Assembly: GCA_019918135.1 (NCBI GenBank)
Contig: WBZZ01006798.1
Span: 1 to 32,497 of the forward strand
DNA length: 32,497 nt
Direction: 5' to 3'
Source of the DNA: Paulinella micropora
Taxonomy: Eukaryota; Cercozoa; Imbricatea; Euglyphida; Paulinellidae
Each line of letters starts with the position of its first letter. Position 1 is the stretch's first letter. A program made the translations under genes and the position numbers. The notes beneath the pieces were generated by a model. That model did not search any database. It was not told the origin of the DNA and worked only from the letters and a program-made list of their open reading frames with translations. This document shows, piece after piece, positions 26,258-32,497 of the stretch.

Positions 26258-29200
26258 ATGCCACTCCAGCGCGCCCTGCCGCCCTGTCGGTCTTGGCCTT
26301 GGTGGTTAATACTAGTTACTTGCCTGTGGCCAGGGTCGGGCTTCTGTCCTTATGACCACCCGTACGGAACGGTCACTACCACGCCGACCCTGTCCAGTTC
26401 GCCCAGCGCCTCCGGGTCCCGGTCGCCGATCGCCTCCCGATCGCCGACCGCTTCCCAGTCGCTGGGCGCGCCCCAGTCACCGACCACCTCTGTGTCCCAG
26501 TTGCCGGCGGCCCCCCAGTCGCCGACCGTCTCTGTGTCCCAGTCGCCGACCGCCTCTGTGTCACCGACTGCCTCTGTGTCCCAGTCGCTGGGCGCGTCCC
26601 AGTCGCCGACCGCCTCTGTGTCCCAGTCGCTGGGCGCGTCCCAGTCGCCGACCGCCTCAGTGTCCCAGTCGCTGGGCGCGCCCCAGTCGCCGGTCGCCTC
26701 TGTGTCCCAGTCGCCGACCGCTTCCCAGTCGCTGGGCGCGCCCCAGTCGCCGACCGCCTCTGTGTCACTGACGGCCTCTGTGTCCCGATCGCCGACCGCC
26801 TCTGTGTCACTGACGGCCTCTGTGTCCCGGTCGCCGACCGCCTCCCAGTCGCTGGGCGCGCCCCATTCACCGACCGCCTCTGTGTCCCAGTCGCCGACCG
26901 CCTCTGTGTCACCGACCACCTCTGTGTCCCAGTCGCCGACCGCTTCCCAGTCGCCGGGCGCGCCCCAGTCACCGACGGCCTCTGTGTCCCAGTCGCCCTC
27001 GGAATCACCGACCGCCTCGGAATCACCGACCGCCTCGGAATCGCCGACCGCCTCGGAATCGCCAACCGCCTCGGAATCGCCGACCGCCTCGGAATCGCCG
27101 ACCGCCTCCGAGTCGCCCACCGCGTCCGCCTCGGCCACCCCTACCCCTGCCGCCCACCAGCCTGGGCCTCAATGTCACGGGCGGGGCCGGCGGCAACTTT
27201 ACCATCCCCGCCAGCAACGACCCCAACGCAACCAGCCCCACCCGCCGCCGCGCGCTGCTGCAGACGAGCCTGCCCACCGACCCCATGTACACGGTGGATT
27301 GGGGGGACGGCACGCCCCCCGTGGTGTGCAGCAACGAGGACGGCTCATGGTGCACGCACGAGTACGCCGCCCCGGGGTTCTACACCATCCTCATCACGGG
27401 CAAGGTGCTGGGCTGGGCCATGACCCCGGCCTGGCACGCCCGGCAGCAAGAGCAGGGCGGTGGCACGTCGCTCGTGTCCATCGACAGCTTTGCCCAGCTG
27501 TACCTGCACCCCGACAGTGGCTACCACTTCCACGGGCTGCGTTCCTGGGAAGGCCTGCCCCCGCTGTCCACCTTGCAGACCTCGCACGTCCGCTCCTTCC
27601 AGGGCTCCTTCAGCTACATGGGCGACGCCTCGCTCGACGCGGCCGGGCTGGACCTGAGCGCCGCCGAGGTCACCGACTGCATGTTCGCCGAATCGCCGCA
27701 GATCACGTTCGGGTGGGGCGCCAGTTGGTGGGACTTACGACAGGTGCGCAGCGCCGCCTGGATGTTCGCGGCGACCACCCAGGCGTTCATCCCGGCCGAG
27801 TACTGGGGCTTCTAGTCGCTGGAGAACGCCACGGGCATGTTCAAGGGCGCGGTCAACCTCAACCTACCGAAGCTGGACTGGTACGCCCCCGTGCTGCAGG
27901 ACGCCTCGTACCTGCTCGAGGGCGCCGTGTCCTTCAATGGAGATCTGCGCTTCCTCGGGGGACCCCCCTCCGTGAACCTCCGGGGCCTGCTCAAGGGCGC
28001 GTCCGCCTTCAACGCACAGCTGCCAGGCCTGGACCTGACCAAGGTGGATGATACGGAGGACATGTTTGCGGGCGCGACCTCGCTGACGGTCTTCAGCCTG
28101 GCGGGGCAGCAGCTCTCGGCGACGGAGGACACCCCCGACTGGGCGCTGCAGCGCGTGTGCGCGGGCTTCCTGGACCTGCCGGCGAACAAGCGGCCGGGGG
28201 GCTGCGAAGGGACCGCGCGCACCAGGTCGCCCAGCCCGACGCTGACGCCTACCCACTCGGTCACGAGCAGCCGCAGCGTGTCGGCGTCGCTGAGCCCGAC
28301 CAACACGCCCTCGCGCTCACTGTCGTCGTCGCCCAGCGTAAGCAAGACCCCCGGCCTGCCTGCCCGGGGGGCGCCCTCCGACATCCGGCGCCTGGAGAGC
28401 CTGGCGCACACGGGTTACTGCCTGCACCTGGGCGCCGGGGCGGGGCAGCCGGCCTCGGTCCTGGACCGGTGCCACTACTACGGCACCGACGTGCTGGAGA
28501 TCACCGAGAGCGGGGCCTCGGCCCGGTTGTGCAAGTACCTGCAGACCAGCGGCTTCGGGGGCAGCTCCGACTACTGCCTCGGCGTCACGGGCGCCGGGGT
28601 CGACTGGTACAACCCGGCGGCGTTCCCCTGGCGGTTCGAGCCAGTCGACTGGTACGAGTTTGCGCGCGGCCTGTACGGCCGGGACCAGGGCTGGGCGTAC
28701 CGGCTCGCCTACGACCCGGCGCCGGGCGGCTACCTGTGCGCCGCCGGGCCGGACAACTCGCTCGTGCGCCAGGCGGACGGGTCCGGCAACGCGTGCGTCT
28801 GGCTGCACCTGGCCGGCCAGTCCACGCCGCTCGCGACGCACCCCCAGTCGCTCTTCCTGCCCAACCGGCTGCAGCTGCGCCACGCCACGCTCGGCTGCTG
28901 CGCTCAGGCGGACCCGTGCGGCTTCCACCAGGCCAACACGCGGCGCCTCTTCTGCGGCAGCTGCGCCAACGGCTGGGTCTCGCACCTGGGGCTGGGGCTC
29001 GGCGCCGCAAACGGCGAGCAGAACCTGCGTGACCTGGCCCTGAACGTGCCGGAACGCCCGACCGTAGCCGACACCGAAGTCCTCTGCTACACCAGTTCGG
29101 CCTGGCTCAGCAGCACCGAGCTAGCCAGCCTCTACCTGACCACGGCCCAGCCGGCCAGCGCGGTGCAGCTGTGGGTCAGCCTGGTGCAGGGCGAACGGTA

Positions 29201-29762
29201 CGACGCCAGCTATGGCTACGCTTACCGTGTCTTCCACACGCAGGGCGGCCCCGCGCGCGTGCTCGAGGCCTCCTCTTCCGACTACAACCTCGCCTTCGTG
29301 GAACAGAGCGAGAGCCTGCCCGGGCCCAACGTGGACGAGTTCTACCTCGTGGGCGCGGCGGGCCCCCTCCAGGAACCCTGCTCCCCCGCGGGGGACACGA
29401 GCGCCTACTGCACGGCGCACGCCCCGACGACCACCACGACCACCACCACGACCACCACGACCGCCGCCCCGACGACCGGGGCGCCCACCACCACGACCAC
29501 GACCACCACGACCGCCGCCCCCCAGCCCTGCGCCGGCTGCCAGTATGTTGCTACCGTCTGCAGCACCTCGGTACCAGGGGGCGTGTCTTGTACTTGCGCC
29601 CGGGACTGCGGGGGCCTGAATTCCGTCAACAGCCCTACTGGCTCCTGCCGCAGCGGCTGCTACTGCGGGCAGAACAGTCAGCCGTCCTGGTATCCCGGGC
29701 GGCTTTGCAAGTGCACGACCGGCTGCTACAACGCGGCTAGCTGCTTTGGCGGCTGTCAGTAA
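26258..29762 (+). CDS. Giant secreted BspA-like (DUF285) protein with SPTAS and Thr-rich linkers, broken twice
   Basis: About 1168 codons. ATG 26258 opens a hydrophobic signal peptide. A Ser/Pro/Thr/Ala linker of over 200 residues comes from repeated SPTASVSQ/SPTASE codon blocks (26400-27135). The frame then changes by one base, between about 27130 and 27180. The next region has DWGDGTPP (PKD-like) and DUF285-type repeats (LENATGMFKGAVNLN, DDTEDMFAGATSL), as in BspA-like surface proteins. An in-frame TAG at 27813-27815 lies just before one such repeat. A second Ser/Pro linker, a Cys/Trp-rich region, a (Thr)n linker at 29428-29523 and a Cys-rich end follow. The Ser/Thr linkers are probably glycosylated. 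A surface or extracellular role is likely; its ligand is unknown. Confidence 0.7.
26400..27135 (+). repeat. Coding minisatellite for SPTAS-type repeats
   Basis: Units of 12, 15 and 24 bases (core CAGTCGCCGACCGCCTCTGTG) repeat in phase with the codons. They end in a block of GAATCGCCGACCGCCTCG 18-base units (about 26998-27115) encoding SPTASE. The length is likely to vary between isolates. Confidence 0.9.
27813..27815 (+). other. In-frame TAG inside the BspA-like gene
   Basis: The frame is coding on both sides and the repeat periodicity continues across it, so an intron is unlikely here. The TAG differs from a Gln codon by one base. Confidence 0.7.
29428..29523 (+). repeat. ACC/ACG repeat coding for polythreonine
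   Basis: Two arrays of ACGACCACC-type triplets separated by codons for Ala/Pro/Gly. They encode a mucin-like Thr linker. Confidence 0.85.
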
Positions 29763-30197
29763 GCCGTCGCGCCGGGTCGCGCCCGGGGACCACCGGCGCC
29801 GGCGGCCTACGTGCTGGCCGACCGCTGTGCTGGTGTGGCCCACCGGAGGCTGCCCCTCCCCGGCCGGCACCCCGGGGGTTGGAGCGCCGGGGTTTTACTA
29901 GACCCCAGCTCCCCGGCCTGGCAGAGGGGGAGAGGGGCGAACGACGTCCTACCCAGCCACACCAGAGGGCTGGTGAGTTTTATTAAAAGAAAGCAGCCCC
30001 CCCCCCCCGGCCACTGTCAGTATGACGCGGCGCCGGCCACACGCCGGCCGGCACCGGCTGAGTCCCCCCCTAGGCTCGCCTCCTGCTTCCTCCACGGGAC
30101 CGGCCGGCCGCCGGAGCTGATGACGCCAAGACAGAGAGAGGCTAGTTTTAGTGGTAGACCAGGAGTACAAACTAAAGACCCTGGATGACGACGCGCG
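29763..30197. other. Convergent intergenic region
   Basis: No gene is supported between the giant secreted-protein gene and the nuclease-like gene. It contains the bidirectional signal at 29979-29987 and a C run at about 29997-30008. Confidence 0.5.
29979..29987. terminator. Bidirectional polyadenylation signal TTTATTAAA
   Basis: It reads AATAAA on the minus strand, serving the gene ending at 30198, and ATTAAA on the plus strand, serving the gene ending at 29762. The same 9-base arrangement occurs at 7399-7407. Confidence 0.6.
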
Positions 30198-31159
30198 CTA
30201 GCTTGCGTCGGCAGGGCCCAGCCAGCGCGCCTGTAGCGCCCCCAGCAGCCCCTCGCCCGACTGGCGCGCGGCCTGCAAGTGTTTCTCGGCCAGGCGGAGG
30301 CTGGACGCCTGTTTGGTCAGCACGGCGCACACGTCCCGCAGCTGCCGGCTAAAGCTCTTTACCTGCGACCGCAGCTCGCGCTCCCGCCGCTCGCCGCCGT
30401 CACCCTCGCCTTCACCGGCCGGCGCGGCCGCCGGGGCCGCCGCCGGGGCCGCCACCAGGAAGAAGCGCACCACCAGCGCCAGCAGCTGGCGTCGCCGGCG
30501 CCCTGGTGCGACAGCACCACGACGGGCCGGGGGCCCGCCCAGCGCAGCTCGGGCAGCGAGCTGCAGCGCGCCACCGCCCCCTCGGCGTACAGCACGGCCC
30601 CGACCAGGGGGCCCGGCGGGGCCGCCGTGACCTTGGCCAGCAGCGCGTCCACTGCCGCCGAGCCGACCACCGAGTGGCCGTTGGACTTGACCTCGACCCA
30701 GACCTCGCGCACCTCCTGGCCCCGGTAGCGGCCGCGCACGACCAGGTCGGCCTGCCGCTGGTGCACCAGGGCGGCCGTGTCTTCCACCTGCACGTCCGCG
30801 AGCTCCCCGCCCCAGGCGCGGCAGGCCCGGTCCAACGACCGGGCCACGCACAGCTCCTGTGAGCGGCCCTGGTCGCGCGAGTTCTTGCGCACGTCGCCCA
30901 GCGAAGCGCACAGCGTCTCGACCCGGCCGCGCAGCCGCTCGCACCAGCCCGGCTCTTCCCACGCCGGCCGGTGGGCTAGCGTTTCCACCAGGCGAGCGGC
31001 GGTCAGCAGGTAGTCTTGACGGGCCGCGGCGGGCAGCGCCAGGAAGGCGGCGTAGCGCGCATCGTCGGCCGGCACCCACAGGTCCGGGCACAGCGGCACC
31101 GTGGCCGCCCGGTCGGGCGCCGGCTCGGCGCGGCGCTTCTTGGCGGCGGGGTCCGACAT
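30198..31159 (-). CDS. PD-(D/E)XK nuclease-like protein with coiled-coil tail, frame broken
   Basis: ATG 31159 (complement) opens a start with KKRR. Residues about 100-200 fit the PD-(D/E)XK nuclease fold: Glu102 in a preceding helix, Asp138 (QADLVVRG), then Glu156-Val-Lys158 (WVEVKSNGHS), then a helix. The spacing and the EVK triad are typical of metal-dependent restriction-like or viral exonuclease-type enzymes. The frame changes near 30495-30520 and the second frame runs to TAG 30198-30200 through Ala/Pro-rich sequence and a helical, coiled-coil-like end (ERELRSQVKSFSRQL). The span is one base short of a multiple of three. Possible roles are processing of viral DNA or mRNA. The family is not identified. 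The nuclease fold is moderately sure, the function unknown. Confidence 0.65.
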
Positions 31160-31474
31160 CGTTTTGGCCGGGGGCTGGGCCCGCTGGCCTGGCCTGGGCG
31201 GCCGCCCGCGCACCCGCGGGGAGCGCCCCCCCCTGGGGGGGGCACGTGCGCGCGCCGGCACGGCCGGAGGCTGGGGGGGGGGGGGGGGGGAGGAGGGAGG
31301 CCCCTCTCGGCCCCAGACCGGCGGCGCGTGGCACGCCGCTCCCTGCGTAGCCCGCGGGAGGGGGCTGGTGCCCTTTTTTCTTCACTCCCTCCCGGGGGGG
31401 GGGGGGGGGGAGCCAGCCCCCCCCCCCCCCCCCCCCGCGGGCCGAGCCTAGAAAGGCAGGCCGTCGTCAACCCC
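31160..31474. other. G- and C-run region upstream of the nuclease-like gene
   Basis: It contains a G run of about 17 bases near 31274-31290, a second near 31391-31410, and a C run of about 18 bases near 31419-31436. It should include the promoter of the minus-strand gene. No gene is supported. Confidence 0.45.
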
Positions 31475-31480
31475 AATAAA
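31475..31480 (+). terminator. AATAAA without an obvious gene
   Basis: A perfect signal directly precedes the first copy of the terminal direct repeat, but no plus-strand gene ends here. It may be chance or belong to the repeat. Confidence 0.3.
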
Positions 31481-31571
31481 GTCTGCAAAGTATTTACCCG
31501 ATGCTCAGCTAAGCCGTGATGTTTGCAAGGAAGGCTAGTACAGGCGATACCAGAAGAGCTCTCTCGACAGC
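31481..31571 (+). repeat. Direct repeat, copy 1
   Basis: It matches 32037-32134 at most positions over about 90-98 bases, for example CAGCTAAGCCGTGATGTTTG and the ending CTCGACAGCATG. The composition is ordinary rather than GC-rich, and differs from the gene blocks to the left. It is probably a host-type interspersed repeat. Confidence 0.8.
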
Positions 31572-32036
31572 ATGTCTCAGCGAGAGCTCAAACCTCCCTA
31601 GTACCAGGCGGGGCCAGGGCTCGTTCCATAAGCGCCCCTTGAAAAAGAGCTCCCAACTCCATTACAAAGGACCCAGTAAGCAGATGGAATTTCTAGACTG
31701 CAGTGACAGTCTAGCATAGACCGACAGAGCACTGTGGGTTTGATTCCGGGCTCAACAAGCGAGAAAGGGCACCCTGAGGGAACAGGATTGTGCTTCCCGA
31801 CGCTATTTTGGCATGTGACTTATAGGCGTATGGCTAGGCACACATAGGGCACCCCACCACGGGCCCCACACCATCCCCGAATTCTCTGTCTGGCGACAGA
31901 TGACACCCATTTCAAAAACCAAGCCCAAGGGAGGGTCAGTGACACCTCGAGTGGCCTTGGTGGGATCTCCAGGTGGAGTGATGAGATATCGACTAGTGTC
32001 AGAAAAAAGGAGCTTCTGATTTCGTCAACCAAGGAA
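31572..32036. other. Non-coding, ordinary-GC stretch between direct repeats
   Basis: No gene is supported. A GGGTTTGATTCC sequence at about 31736-31747 resembles the B box of RNA polymerase III promoters. TAGCATAGACCG at about 31711-31722 weakly resembles an A box, but the spacing is too short for a tRNA. It may be a fragment of a SINE-like element. Confidence 0.35.
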
Positions 32037-32134
32037 GTCTGTGGGCAAAGTATTAACCCGATGCCCAGCTAAGCCGTGATGTTTGCATGGAAGGGACTAA
32101 TACTGGCGAAACCAGAAGAGCTTTCTCGACAGCA
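32037..32134 (+). repeat. Direct repeat, copy 2
   Basis: The second copy of the 31481-31571 repeat. It runs directly into the GATA microsatellite, so the microsatellite looks like the tail of the repeat. Confidence 0.8.
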
Positions 32135-32429
<295 letters not shown>

Positions 32430-32430
<1 letters not shown>

Positions 32431-32497
32431 GAGGCGTACCTTAACCACTAGCGTTGAGTAGCCTTTTAGCTCCAACCACTGCGAGGAGAGAGAGAGA
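32430..32497. other. Unique sequence after the microsatellite
   Basis: No feature is recognised except a GAGAGA run at the very end of the window. Confidence 0.4.

Noticed and set aside
26350..27138. Minus-strand repeat frame (EAVGDSEAVGD type)
   Set aside because: It is the antisense of the SPTAS coding repeats. The plus strand has the signal peptide and downstream domains.
5661..29762. Alternative genetic code with TAA/TAG read as Gln
   Set aside because: The in-frame TAA/TAG cases suggested it, but many intact genes end at TAA or TAG exactly where the protein should end, for example the nuclease TAA inside AATAAA and the TAG at 11876-11878.
31700..31760. tRNA gene
   Set aside because: There is a good B-box-like sequence, but the A-box spacing is too short and no cloverleaf can be folded by eye.

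Overview
This window is GC-rich DNA, well over 60% G+C in the gene blocks, carrying closely packed genes on both strands. It looks like part of a large double-stranded DNA virus of a eukaryote, or a copy of such a virus integrated in a host genome. The reasons are the compact layout, AATAAA/ATTAAA polyadenylation signals at or just after stop codons, candidate GT-AG introns, and the protein mix: F-box/leucine-rich-repeat proteins, a RING/TRAF-type ubiquitin ligase, a FEN1/XPG-like nuclease, a PD-(D/E)XK nuclease-like protein, a C2H2 zinc finger, two multi-span membrane proteins and two very large secreted or surface proteins. I see no bacterial operons, Shine-Dalgarno pattern, rRNA or tRNA. 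I do not recognise a hallmark gene (capsid, polymerase, packaging ATPase), so I do not name a virus family or host.

Layout. 1-430: 30-bp tandem repeats and a CT microsatellite. 431-847 (+): Cys-rich exon. 848-1646: less GC-rich stretch with an (AT)n tract. 1647-4002 (-): large multi-span membrane protein. 4687-5134 (-): small protein with a Cys-rich tail. 5679-7336 (+): well-conserved-looking 552-residue protein of unknown family. 7924-10216 (-): apparently multi-exon gene for a Ser/Ala-rich charged protein. 10889-11878 (+): seven-span membrane protein. 12086-13573 (-): F-box/LRR protein. 13574-15307: repeat-rich zone with a broken zinc-finger copy and a short LRR gene. 15308-15934 (+): zinc finger. 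15921-17243 (+): FEN1-like nuclease. 17818-18975 (-): RING/TRAF protein. 19429-21198 (-): large LRR protein. 21457-21714 (+): small helical protein. 21903-25900 (-) and 26258-29762 (+): divergent giant secreted proteins. 30198-31159 (-): PD-(D/E)XK-like protein. 31440-32497: a roughly 95-bp direct repeat and a GATA/GACA/GGTA microsatellite that look like host repetitive DNA.

Taken together, the genes suggest nuclear DNA processing (two nucleases), capture of the host ubiquitin system (F-box, RING/TRAF), and cell-surface or extracellular interaction (giant proteins with discoidin-like, EGF-like and BspA-like regions, and multi-span membrane proteins).

The most striking feature is that most of the larger genes are broken once or twice, by a one-base frame change, often at a G, C or A run, or by an in-frame TAA/TAG, while the frame on both sides is clearly coding. 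Possible causes are early decay of an integrated viral copy, small introns, programmed recoding, or sequencing indels. The sequence alone cannot decide between them.
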